From assembly GCA_017532155.1 (NCBI GenBank), contig JAFXJP010000009.1, positions 1-36,172 on the forward strand: a stretch of DNA of 36,172 nucleotides, given 5' to 3'. Below the pieces are notes generated by a model. That model did no database searches and had not been told where the DNA came from. It saw only the letters and a program-made list of their open reading frames with translations. The DNA is from Clostridia bacterium (GTDB lineage: Bacteria; Bacillota; Clostridia; Christensenellales; Aristaeellaceae). Shown piece after piece: positions 1-7,312 of this stretch (positions are counted from its first letter, which is position 1; each line of letters begins with the position of its first letter). The position numbers were made by a program, and so were the translations under genes.

Positions 1-137
1 CCTTTGGCAGATAAAGGTGGATGTAGTTCCAATGAGGCACAGAGCGCAGAAGGTTTTAGCCTTCTGCGCGACAATGCCGAATTGTGGACAGCTCGAGGGG
101 CGCTTTTACCTTAAAAGCGTCCCCTCGAACGTCTCCC
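1..137. repeat. Composite hairpin repeat, right end (truncated by the window)
   Basis: Positions 1-90 are the B-module from inside its first hairpin onward and 91-132 the C hairpin; the terminus (reverse GGGGAGACGTTCG) abuts the stop codon of the FAD oxidoreductase. The first 106 bases are identical to 16912-17017. By analogy the rest of a composite repeat, and a convergent gene, should lie to the left of the window. Confidence 0.75.
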
Positions 138-138
138 C

Positions 139-2007
139 TTAATACGCACGCACCTCATACACGCGCACATCCGCATAGCCATGCGTCGCATGCACGCGCA
201 CTTCGATCTCATCACAGACCGTCTTGTCAAAGTCCAGAATATTGTGGCGCTGATAATTGCCGCGCACCTGCTTTTCAGCCACCACTTCGCCGCCCTTCTT
301 GAGCAGCACATCATAATCCTGTACCAGCTCAGGCGCAACGCCCGTGCCCTGCTCCGCCATGCGGTGAGAGGACATGGTCAGCTTAATGCAGTGGTTGAGA
401 TTGGGGTCAAAGGTCAGCCGCACCTGAGAAACCTCCTGCGCCGCATCCCACTTGATGGTCAGTGCCTCGCCGCCCTGCGCAATGCCGTTGGACTGCCAGC
501 AATTCTGGTTGTCGCCCACGCCGCGAGCCACGCCGTTGATGACATTTTCCGCAGGCAGCTTTTCGCTGCTGGCCGTCACAGTCGCCTTCAGCGCCAGATC
601 GGCCGCATCCTCATTCTTGTAGCCGGGAATGTAGCAGTCATCCTTGAGCAGGGTCTGCTGCAGCTCCGTCATATGCTCCATCACGCCACGGGGATCGCAG
701 CCATACTTCTTGCACATGGCAGCGGCAGTACCCACCGCCTGGCCGCCCACAGCGCAGGTACCCATCACGCGGCTGGACGCCATCGCCAGGCGCGACGCGC
801 TCAGGCTGCGGCCGCTGATAAAGAGGTTCTCCATATCCTTGGCCACATAGCTGCGGTAAGGAATGGTGTACAGACCGTCAAAGTCATAGATTTCGCTGGG
901 CATTTTGTCAAAGTCAAACAGACCGCGCGCCACGTGCTTATCCGCCGCCCAGCCGCCGTACGCAACGGCATCGGGGAAAACCTCGTTGTTGATCAGGTCA
1001 TTTTCATTGAGCATGTAATCGCCCACCAGTCGGCGGCTCTCGCGCATACCGGGCAGCATGCCCACCCATTCCAGATCATAGTTCGCCGCGCCGTGGTTGC
1101 CATCGTTCTTGATGTGATCCCAGATGCCGTATACGCACTTGATCAGCTCGTCGCGGATATCCTCGTATTCCTCGATGATGTCGGCCTTTTCGCCCGTCAG
1201 TTCAATCCACCAGTAGCCGTAGTCCACGCAGTAGGAGTCGGTCACCAGGCTCTTGGTAGCGTCATCCATGTTGTCCAGCAGCTCGTCAGCTTCTTCCGCC
1301 AGCTTTTTGCCGGCATCGTCAATCAGGTCGGCATGCTTGCGGTAGCGCAGCTGCTTTTCGGTAAATTTGTAGCTGCCCTTGGGCGCAACAAATTTCACAG
1401 GCTTGCCGCGGTTGACGGCCTTGAACAGAAGCGTATTGCCCATGCGCTCGTTATCGGGCTCATCGGGCGCGTGGGGCTCGTTGAATTCCGCCTTGCACTC
1501 CGTGCCCGTGCGGTAGGGAGCGCCCGCCATGTAGCCCAGCGTGCCGTTGCCCGTGCAATCACAGAAGATGGGCGCGGACAGCGTCCATTCGATCTCCGTG
1601 GTCAGCTGGTAGCACTTGATGGACTTTACGCGCTTGCCTTCCGTATCACAGTCAAACATGGTGGTGTTGAGGAACATGGAAAGATTCTCCTGTTCCTTCA
1701 CAGCGGTATGCAGGATGCGATCCCATACAGACCAGTTGTAGTAGTCGTTATTGCGGCGGTTTTCCAGCAGCAGCTCGCGCAGGATGCCCGTTTCTTCAGC
1801 ATCCCTCTTGCGCATGTTGTTGGACGCGCCGCAGATGTGCATGCGCACCTCGCTGCTGCCGTTGCCGCCAAACACCGGGCGATCCTGTACCAGCGCAGTC
1901 TTAGCGCCATGACGCGCGCTGGCGATCGCCGCGCACAGACCGGTCATGCCGCCGCCCACGACGATCACATCAAACTGAGCCTGCTTTTGCTTTTTACGAA
2001 TTGCCAT
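139..2007 (-). CDS. FAD-dependent oxidoreductase with C-terminal discoidin-like domain
   Basis: 622-residue protein of the FAD_oxidored family. Seen: an N-terminal dinucleotide-binding fold at about residues 13-55 (VVGGGMTGLCAA, then FGGNGSSEVRM) and a second FAD-contact segment CDCTGNGTLGYMAG near residue 150. The last ~130 residues look like an F5/8-type C (discoidin, sugar-binding) sandwich (TVTASSE, ENVINGVARG, then alternating hydrophobic strands). There is no signal peptide, so it should be cytoplasmic. The ATG start has a GGGGG-type ribosome site a few bases upstream. It is transcribed divergently from the metallophosphoesterase gene, from a promoter that contains the GntR operator. 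Inference: it oxidises or isomerises a sugar-derived compound imported by the ABC system to its right; the substrate is unknown. Family is fairly sure, exact reaction is not. Confidence 0.82.
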   Translation of the reverse strand: MAIRKKQKQAQFDVIVVGGGMTGLCAAIASARHGAKTALVQDRPVFGGNGSSEVRMHICGASNNMRKRDAEETGILRELLLENRRNNDYYNWSVWDRILHTAVKEQENLSMFLNTTMFDCDTEGKRVKSIKCYQLTTEIEWTLSAPIFCDCTGNGTLGYMAGAPYRTGTECKAEFNEPHAPDEPDNERMGNTLLFKAVNRGKPVKFVAPKGSYKFTEKQLRYRKHADLIDDAGKKLAEEADELLDNMDDATKSLVTDSYCVDYGYWWIELTGEKADIIEEYEDIRDELIKCVYGIWDHIKNDGNHGAANYDLEWVGMLPGMRESRRLVGDYMLNENDLINNEVFPDAVAYGGWAADKHVARGLFDFDKMPSEIYDFDGLYTIPYRSYVAKDMENLFISGRSLSASRLAMASSRVMGTCAVGGQAVGTAAAMCKKYGCDPRGVMEHMTELQQTLLKDDCYIPGYKNEDAADLALKATVTASSEKLPAENVINGVARGVGDNQNCWQSNGIAQGGEALTIKWDAAQEVSQVRLTFDPNLNHCIKLTMSSHRMAEQGTGVAPELVQDYDVLLKKGGEVVAEKQVRGNYQRHNILDFDKTVCDEIEVRVHATHGYADVRVYEVRAY

Positions 2008-2175
2008 GATTGTATCCCCCCGTAATGTATGTGTACAAATTATTTCCTATTTATAAAACCGGACGAAGACGGAAATGGACAAGCATCCGCCTGTTTACCC
2101 CATTGCACCAGGCCGTCAATTGTAAATAAACATAATGTCCGGTTGCATCCCAGCCCTTTCGAGTACGTTTTTTTC

Positions 2176-2204
2176 ATTGTATCACTTATGAAATCGAAAT
2201 ACAA
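2176..2204 (-). promoter_or_regulatory. Second promoter toward the FAD oxidoreductase
   Basis: Minus-strand TTGTAT (2204-2199), 17-base spacer, TACAAT (2181-2176). It is downstream of the operator-containing promoter and would give a leader of about 160 bases. A degenerate operator-like half site (ATGTCC at 2135-2140) lies just past its expected start point. Confidence 0.5.
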
Positions 2205-2236
2205 GCATAAAACATATGAAAATTTTATATACTCGC

Positions 2237-2248
2237 ATGTCCGAACAT
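2237..2248. promoter_or_regulatory. GntR operator, copy 1
   Basis: The imperfect palindrome ATGTCCGAACAT reads ATGTTCGGACAT on the minus strand. It is identical to the site at 5019-5030, and the identity extends by GC on the same side. Both copies sit between the -35 and -10 boxes of a promoter, the usual place for a steric repressor. The GntR gene at 4233 lies between the two operators. Confidence 0.72.
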
Positions 2249-2252
2249 ACAA
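2247..2252 (-). promoter_or_regulatory. -35 box of operator-controlled promoter for the FAD oxidoreductase
   Basis: On the minus strand TTGTAT (2252-2247), a 17-base spacer and TATAAA (2229-2224) form a sigma-A type promoter. The GntR operator overlaps the last two bases of the -35 box and most of the spacer. Transcription would run toward the oxidoreductase with a long leader. Confidence 0.55.
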
Positions 2253-2356
2253 CCGTATTAATGGCCGAATACTCACAAACTGCTCCGCATATTTTGTCCT
2301 GCGTAAAAAACCCGGTTTTCATCAGAAAAAAACAAACATCATGTATCACAAATGTC

Positions 2357-2385
2357 TTGCAAGATGCCCCTATTGCTGATAAAAT
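2357..2385 (+). promoter_or_regulatory. Promoter of the metallophosphoesterase gene
   Basis: TTGCAA (2357-2362), 17-base spacer, TAAAAT (2380-2385), about 54 bases before the ATG at 2439. The -35 lies in a small palindrome, TCTTGCAAGA. No copy of the GntR operator overlaps it. The rest of 2253-2356 holds nothing I recognise. Confidence 0.5.
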
Positions 2386-2438
2386 AAATACATTCTTAGT
2401 CATATAAACAAAACAAACTATCATGCGGAGGTTTAAAA

Positions 2439-4208
2439 ATGTCTAATTGTAAAATTTCCAAATTCTCAAATTTCCATTTTTTGCGTACAGGCTGTGCAGA
2501 TCTCACTTCTCCGCTGGGCGGCGAAGCCCTGCAGTTTCATAATTCCAACAAAGATTTCGCGATGGATTATCTCAAAAGCGATACGCTGCTGCCTGACGGC
2601 GATTTTTCCGTTCAATTCTATATGCGCACCTATGCCGGCGGCTGCAACGGCATTCCGCTGCCCGAAGGCACGCTGCCCAAGGGTGACGATCCCATCGATC
2701 CCGCCAAGCGCTCGCTTCTGCAAAGCCTTTACGGCGGCACGGTGATGGCCAACTGCCCCGGCCGCGTGTTCTCCACGGGCTTCAGCATTCAGTGCAATCA
2801 GCCGCAGTCCTTTTTCACCGTCAATTTCCAGACCGATCAAATGGACGCGCCCGTTTCCCTTCGCGGCATGCGCGAGATTTGCGACGATATTTGGCATTTG
2901 ATCACCGTCAACGTCCAGCGCGACGGTCTTTTGAGCGTATATTGCGACGATCAGCTGCTCAGATCCGCCGATATTTCCGCCCATGCCGGCGAATCGCTGG
3001 GCAATCAGCCTGTTTTCATCGGCTGCGATACAATGAAGCTGTACGGCCTTGGCAAGGTGGATCTGGCGCATTTTGCGCTGCGTAACGGCGTTATTGACGA
3101 AAAAGAAATCGCCTCTGTTTATCAGTATCAGGCGGTGCTGGCGCTTGCGCAGCAGATCCGCGATCGCCGCCTGGAAGCCTGCCCCATTTTCGATCAGGCC
3201 GCCGTCGCCGCACTGCTTGAAAAAACCGCCAAAACCCTTGAAAATCTCGATATTTCCAGCGATTGCAAGGCTGCTTACGAAAGCCTGCAAACCGCCTATG
3301 AAGAAACGCTGCTTTGCACGGTCAAGCCCGATCTGAAGCTCCTGGTCGTTGCCGACACACACTGTGACGAAGCGGAGAATCACCGCACCGTCGCCTTCCG
3401 CAACGCGCTTAAGTGGTCGCAGGAGCTGGGTATCGACGCCATGCTTCATGCCGGCGACTACTCGCAGTACGGCCGCGAGGGCGATTTCAAGGGCTTCTGG
3501 GATTCCATGCGCCTGCATTTCAACGATAAGCCCTTCTTCCTGACCATCGGCAACCACGAAACGCTGCACAACGACGCAAAAACGCTGTGCAAGCGTCAGT
3601 GCGACTGGCTGCGCGAATTCCACATGGTCGACGAAAATCACGATAAAATGTACTATGAGGGCGAGGTCAACGGCCACCATGTGCTGGTTCTCTGCCAGTA
3701 TTACGACTACGAAGTCACCGGCTACAAGCGCATGTGGCAGTTCGCCGGCAAGATCGACCGTGAGCAGATGGACTGGATCCGCGAAAAGGTAAATGCCTAC
3801 TGCGGCCAGGGCAAGCCCGTATTCCTGGTCATTCACAATGCGCACGGCCCGCTGCTGAAGGAGCAGTCCAAGAACAACTGCACGCACGACTCAATCATCC
3901 TGCGCGGCGATGAACTGTACGATATCCTGCGCGATCACAAGGATATCATCTTCTGCACAGGCCATGTACATCACGGTCTCGGCGCCATTTCCGGTCTTTT
4001 CCCCTCCGAAGGATATCATGTACTGGATATCACTGGCTTCAAAAATGGCGCATACGGCCGCGGTTATGATGAAAACAGCGAAACCGCAGCCGTTCGCCAT
4101 CCGGGCTATTTCCTTTATGTTTTCGGCCGTACGCTGCTGCTGCGCGCGGTTGACTTTGCTACCCGTGAATGGCTGCCCGTCTACGATCAGATTGTAACTC
4201 TGCCCTGA
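2439..4208 (+). CDS. Metallophosphoesterase with N-terminal LamG-like domain
   Basis: 589 residues, no signal peptide. The first ~220 residues resemble a concanavalin/LamG-like sandwich (FSVQFYMRTY, then WHLITVNVQRDG and LLSVYCDDQLL, the usual laminin-G strand pattern). After a helical linker, residues ~300-589 form a calcineurin-like phosphoesterase: VVADTHCD (metal site 1), HAGDYSQ, GNHE, VIHNAHG and GHVHHG are all present, so the binuclear metal centre is intact. Ribosome site GGAGG lies ahead of the ATG. It is followed 24 bases later by the GntR gene, so the two are probably cotranscribed. Inference: a cytoplasmic phosphodiesterase or phosphatase acting on a sugar-linked phosphate, with LamG helping to bind the glycan. 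Enzyme class is sure; substrate is open. Confidence 0.85.
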   Translation: MSNCKISKFSNFHFLRTGCADLTSPLGGEALQFHNSNKDFAMDYLKSDTLLPDGDFSVQFYMRTYAGGCNGIPLPEGTLPKGDDPIDPAKRSLLQSLYGGTVMANCPGRVFSTGFSIQCNQPQSFFTVNFQTDQMDAPVSLRGMREICDDIWHLITVNVQRDGLLSVYCDDQLLRSADISAHAGESLGNQPVFIGCDTMKLYGLGKVDLAHFALRNGVIDEKEIASVYQYQAVLALAQQIRDRRLEACPIFDQAAVAALLEKTAKTLENLDISSDCKAAYESLQTAYEETLLCTVKPDLKLLVVADTHCDEAENHRTVAFRNALKWSQELGIDAMLHAGDYSQYGREGDFKGFWDSMRLHFNDKPFFLTIGNHETLHNDAKTLCKRQCDWLREFHMVDENHDKMYYEGEVNGHHVLVLCQYYDYEVTGYKRMWQFAGKIDREQMDWIREKVNAYCGQGKPVFLVIHNAHGPLLKEQSKNNCTHDSIILRGDELYDILRDHKDIIFCTGHVHHGLGAISGLFPSEGYHVLDITGFKNGAYGRGYDENSETAAVRHPGYFLYVFGRTLLLRAVDFATREWLPVYDQIVTLP

Positions 4209-4232
4209 TCCGGCAGAAAAGGAGAATGCACC

Positions 4233-4949
4233 ATGCCGCTTTATGACAAGGTTCTCAAATCCATGCAGGAAAAAATCCGCTCGGGCGAATGGGCTGCGGG
4301 CGAAATGATTCCGCGCGAAATCGATCTGTGCGCCATGTACGACGTATCGCGCTCTACCATCCGCATGGCCATGTCGCGTCTGGTGGACGCCGGCGCGCTC
4401 ACGCGCATCAAGGGCATGGGCACATATGTGACGGGCAAGCAAAAGCTGGAAAGCTCCTCGCTGTTCATCACCAGCTTTGCGCAGGAATTGGAAGGCCGCG
4501 GCCTGACGCCCTGCACGGAGCTGCTTACCTTCTGCACAGTGCCGGCCGTGCCCGAAATCAACGCGGCGCTGCAGCTTTCCCCCTCCGAAAGGCTGCTGAA
4601 AATCACGCGTTTGCGCTATGTAAAGGATAATTTTGAGCACGGCCCGATGGTGCTTACCACCTCGCACTTTGCCGCCCGCTTCTTTGATCTGATGCAGGAT
4701 GCAGACCTTGAAAAATCCCCCCTGTATTCAATCCTGCTGGAGCGCGGCTACACCCGCCGCACCTTTGAAAAGAACCTGACTGCCCGGGTGCTTACCGACC
4801 GTGAAAGCCATATGATGGGCGTTGCCACCGGTGCGCTGGCCATTCTGATCACCTCCGTTTCCTGGGATCAGAACAAAAAGCCGCTTGAGTATTCCTCCAG
4901 CCTCTATCCCATCGATAAAAATGAGTTTGCGCTGCGCATCACCATCTAA
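4233..4949 (+). CDS. GntR/HutC-family transcriptional regulator with UTRA effector domain
   Basis: 238 residues. The N-terminal winged helix-turn-helix (about 1-70) shows the GntR pattern IRSGEWAAGEMIPRE, then YDVSRSTIRMAMSRLVDAG and IKGMGTYV. The rest (about 80-235) matches the UTRA ligand-binding domain layout, including a late ...PLEYSSSLYP segment typical of HutC-type proteins. The ATG is preceded by AAGGAGAATG. It is probably the repressor that binds the two identical ATGTTCGGACAT operators, one 16-20 bases from its own locus boundary and one ahead of the transporter. A terminator at 4961-4988 ends this transcript. The effector is likely the imported sugar or a product of it (inference). 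Confidence 0.88.
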   Translation: MPLYDKVLKSMQEKIRSGEWAAGEMIPREIDLCAMYDVSRSTIRMAMSRLVDAGALTRIKGMGTYVTGKQKLESSSLFITSFAQELEGRGLTPCTELLTFCTVPAVPEINAALQLSPSERLLKITRLRYVKDNFEHGPMVLTTSHFAARFFDLMQDADLEKSPLYSILLERGYTRRTFEKNLTARVLTDRESHMMGVATGALAILITSVSWDQNKKPLEYSSSLYPIDKNEFALRITI

Positions 4950-4960
4950 TCCACACCTGT

Positions 4961-4988
4961 CCCCATCAAATAAGATGGGGATATTTTA
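4961..4988 (+). terminator. Terminator after the GntR gene
   Basis: Stem CCCCATC / GATGGGG with a 6-base loop, followed by ATATTTTAT. It separates the MPE-gntR unit from the transporter promoter. Confidence 0.75.
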
Positions 4989-5010
4989 TCCAAAAAGCAC
5001 AAATTCCCTC

Positions 5011-5039
5011 TTGACATCATGTTCGGACATGCTTATACT
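5011..5039 (+). promoter_or_regulatory. Promoter of the ABC transporter operon
   Basis: TTGACA (5011-5016), 17-base spacer, TATACT (5034-5039). The spacer contains the whole ATGTTCGGACAT operator, so repressor binding would block RNA polymerase directly. Confidence 0.8.
5019..5030. promoter_or_regulatory. GntR operator, copy 2
   Basis: ATGTTCGGACAT, followed by GC; the 14-base string is the same as that on the minus strand at 2248-2235. It lies between the -35 and -10 boxes of the transporter promoter. Confidence 0.75.
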
Positions 5040-5097
5040 ATGTACATAGACGAATCATTATTTATCTATCGGCAGCCGTACATTTCCACGATATCAG

Positions 5098-5138
5098 CCC
5101 GCTTGACTGCACTGTGACCCTTCTTCGTCAACAGCGGG
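5098..5138 (+). promoter_or_regulatory. Possible stem-loop in the transporter leader
   Basis: CCCGCT ... AGCGGG with an inner TGAC/GTCA pair in the ~130-base leader between the promoter and the first permease. No U-run follows. It may only be a leader stem; function unknown. Confidence 0.3.
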
Positions 5139-5177
5139 TTCTTGTCATTTACAGCTGCCAGAACCGAGGAGGAACGC

Positions 5178-6128
5178 ATGAGCACCACACGTAATTTGGT
5201 CCACAGCCAGCTGCCGCTGGGCGAGCGCATTAAGCGCACGCTTATGCGCTGGTGGCCGCTGTACCTGATGCTGATTCCCGGCATCGTATACTTCGCGGTA
5301 TACAAGTACGCCCCCATGGGCGGCCTGGTACTGGCCTTTAAGAACTTCAAAATCAAGAAAGGTATCTGGGCCAGCCCCTGGGCCGATCCCTGGTACAAGT
5401 ATTTTGTTCAGTTCTTTAAGAGCCCGGCCAACCGCAATATCATTTCCAACACCATCTCCATCAGTCTGTGGAAGCTGTTTGTCGGCATGTTCCCCTCTCT
5501 GATCTTCGCGCTGGCCGTCTCCGAGTGCCGCCACCGCAATTTTGCCCGCGTGGTGCAGACCGTCTCTTACCTGCCCCACTTCCTTTCCTGGGTAGTAGTT
5601 TACGGTATCGCCACCGCCATGCTGTCTGTTAACCGCGGTATTGTTAACGACGTCATCAAGAAGCTGGGCGGCGAGGCCATCCCCTTCCTCAACTCCAACA
5701 AGTACTTCCAGGGCGTTATCATCGGTACCGACCTGTGGAAGGGCCTGGGCTGGGGCGCCATTACCTACCTGGCAGCCATCATGGGCATTGATACCTCGCT
5801 GTACGAGGCCGCCACGGTGGACGGCTGCGGCCGCTTCCGCCAGATCTGGCACATCACCCTGCCCGGCATCCGCAAGATCTTCGTTGTTCTGCTGATCCTC
5901 AAGGTCGGCACGATCCTGGACGCCGGCTTCAACCACGTATACGTCTTCCTGACGGACGAAGTCCGCTCCTCCGGTGAAATTATCGACACCTGGGTGTACA
6001 CACAGGGTATCGGCAAGAGTAACTACGCGCTGGCCACCGCCGTAGGTCTTATGAAATCCGTGCTCAGCACCGTTCTGGTCCTTGGTACCAACGCGCTGTC
6101 CAGAAAGTGGGAGGCTTCTATATGGTAA
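5178..6128 (+). CDS. ABC sugar transporter permease, LplB type
   Basis: 316 residues, six predicted membrane spans, first at about 20-45 (LYLMLIPGIVYFAVYKYAP). The EAA loop that docks the ATPase is clear (YEAATVDGCGRFRQIWHITLPG). The N-terminal pattern and the segment SYLPHFLSWVVVYG match the LplB/YteP branch of the CUT1 carbohydrate family. The ATG at 5178 is chosen because GAGGAGG lies six bases upstream; an in-frame TTG further upstream has no such site. Its 3' end overlaps the second permease by seven bases, so the two are translationally coupled. No ATPase gene is in the window, as usual for this branch, which commonly shares an MsmK-like ATPase encoded elsewhere. Confidence 0.92.
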   Translation: MSTTRNLVHSQLPLGERIKRTLMRWWPLYLMLIPGIVYFAVYKYAPMGGLVLAFKNFKIKKGIWASPWADPWYKYFVQFFKSPANRNIISNTISISLWKLFVGMFPSLIFALAVSECRHRNFARVVQTVSYLPHFLSWVVVYGIATAMLSVNRGIVNDVIKKLGGEAIPFLNSNKYFQGVIIGTDLWKGLGWGAITYLAAIMGIDTSLYEAATVDGCGRFRQIWHITLPGIRKIFVVLLILKVGTILDAGFNHVYVFLTDEVRSSGEIIDTWVYTQGIGKSNYALATAVGLMKSVLSTVLVLGTNALSRKWEASIW

Positions 6129-6982
6129 GGTCTAAGAACGATAAAGCGTTTGACGTGCTGGTATACGGCATTCTGCTGTTTGTCCTGCTGATCACGCTCA
6201 TTCCCGTCATGTTCGTTGTTTCCATGTCCTTCACGCCCTATGCGGAATTGATCAAGCGCGGCGGTTTCGTGCTGATTCCCACCAAGGTTACCCTGGGCGC
6301 TTACCGTGAAATGCTGGGTGACGGTCTGCTGCTGGGCGGCATGTGGATTACCGTTCAGGTTACGGTCATTGGTACCACGCTCAACCTGATCGCCACCACT
6401 CTCACCGCCTATCCCCTCAGCCGCCGTCAGATGCCCGGCAGCAAGCTGGTGACCAAGCTGATCATCTTCACCATGCTCTTCTCCGCCGGCACCATCCCCA
6501 CCTACCTTATTGTTAAGGCCACGGGCGTGATGAACACCATCTGGGCCATGATCATCCCCAGCCTGATCACGGTATATAACCTGATCGTTATGAAGGCCTT
6601 CTTCGAAGGTCTGCCGGAAGAGCTGTTTGAAGCCGCGCGCATTGACGGCGCCAGCGAATTTGGCGTGCTGATCAAGATCGTCATGCCTATGAGTCTTCCC
6701 ATTATGATGACCATCGGCATGTACTACGCAGTTTCTCACTGGAACGCGTACATGGTCGCGGTTCTGTACATCTCTGACGCTGAGCTGCGCCCCATGCAGG
6801 TTATCCTGCGCCGTATGCTCAAGCAGGCCAACATGGATACCAACTCGGTAGAAGACGTTGTGCCCGCCGAAACGCTGCGCATGGCGGCTGTATGCTTCGC
6901 CACCGCGCCCATCGTTATCATTTACCCCTTCATCCAGAAGTACTTCGTCAAGGGTACGCTGGCCGGCGCGGTTAAGGGCTAA
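6122..6982 (+). CDS. ABC sugar transporter permease, LplC/YtcP type
   Basis: 286 residues, six membrane spans, EAA loop FEAARIDGASEFGVLIKIVMP. The C-terminus (YPFIQKYFVKGTLAGAVKG) is the signature ending of LplC/YtcP permeases. The ATG at 6122 follows GGGAGG with an 8-base gap; an in-frame GTG 15 bases earlier lacks a site. It pairs with the LplB-type permease and the downstream binding protein. About 330 bases, including a MITE-like insertion, separate it from the binding protein gene. Confidence 0.92.
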   Translation: MVRSKNDKAFDVLVYGILLFVLLITLIPVMFVVSMSFTPYAELIKRGGFVLIPTKVTLGAYREMLGDGLLLGGMWITVQVTVIGTTLNLIATTLTAYPLSRRQMPGSKLVTKLIIFTMLFSAGTIPTYLIVKATGVMNTIWAMIIPSLITVYNLIVMKAFFEGLPEELFEAARIDGASEFGVLIKIVMPMSLPIMMTIGMYYAVSHWNAYMVAVLYISDAELRPMQVILRRMLKQANMDTNSVEDVVPAETLRMAAVCFATAPIVIIYPFIQKYFVKGTLAGAVKG

Positions 6983-7003
6983 AAGGTTAACGCTGCTGTG
7001 GCA

Positions 7004-7233
7004 GCTACACCTCATCCGCCGCACTTTGTTCGGCACCTTCCCCTCAAGGGGAAGGCTCTAAGCACCGCATCACAAAGGCTTCCCCTCGAGGGGGAACGGA
7101 ATTCGCCGCTGCCCTTGGGCAGATACAGGCGAATGAAGTTCCAATGAGGCACAGAATGAAGTGAACTCTCGTTCACTTCATGACAATGCCGAATTGTGTC
7201 CGCTGTCACCGCAGGGGACTGATGAGGTGTAGC
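7004..7233. mobile_element. MITE-like element, TIR GCTACACCTCATC, carrying a B-module
   Basis: Starts with GCTACACCTCATC (7004-7016) and ends with its exact reverse complement (7221-7233), so it has 13-base perfect terminal inverted repeats. The left half (to about 7096) matches the element at 16533-16661, including CCCTCAAGGGGAAGG and GGCTTCCCCTCGAGGGG. The right half is replaced by a copy of the structured B-module (7098-7201). No coding capacity. It lies between the second permease and the binding protein of one transporter operon and may affect their relative expression. Confidence 0.75.
7098..7201 (+). repeat. B-module, copy 2 (structured repeat)
   Basis: Same fold as the copies at 1, 9319 and 16897: stem TTCGCC/GGCGAA around CTGCCC...GGGCAG, then invariant CAATGAGGCACAGA, a variable hairpin (ATGAAGTGAAC/GTTCACTTCAT) and invariant GACAATGCCGAATTG. 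Both variable stems differ from the other copies but still pair. Confidence 0.75.
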
Positions 7234-7264
7234 CGTCCGCAGACGGCGTTATCTTCCCGTTCAT

Positions 7265-7285
7265 AATATGCCCAGAGTGCATATT
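7265..7285 (+). promoter_or_regulatory. Stem-loop ahead of the binding-protein gene
   Basis: AATATGC and GCATATT flank a 7-base loop, 28 bases before the ATG at 7313 and just before an A/T-rich ribosome-site region. It may stabilise the 5' end of the binding-protein mRNA after processing; no separate promoter is evident. Confidence 0.4.
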
Positions 7286-7312
7286 AGAAAATATTTTAAG
7301 GAGGACCCCAAC

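Noticed and set aside
181-2025. 614-residue open frame on the plus strand opposite the FAD oxidoreductase
   Set aside because: It has no recognisable domain, is His/Ala/Arg-rich as expected for the antisense of a G+C-rich gene, and lacks a ribosome site. The minus-strand frame has clear FAD motifs.
2135-2148. Third GntR operator (ATGTCCGGTTGCAT)
   Set aside because: Only the left half matches the two strong sites and the symmetry is lost. Kept only as a note on the second promoter.
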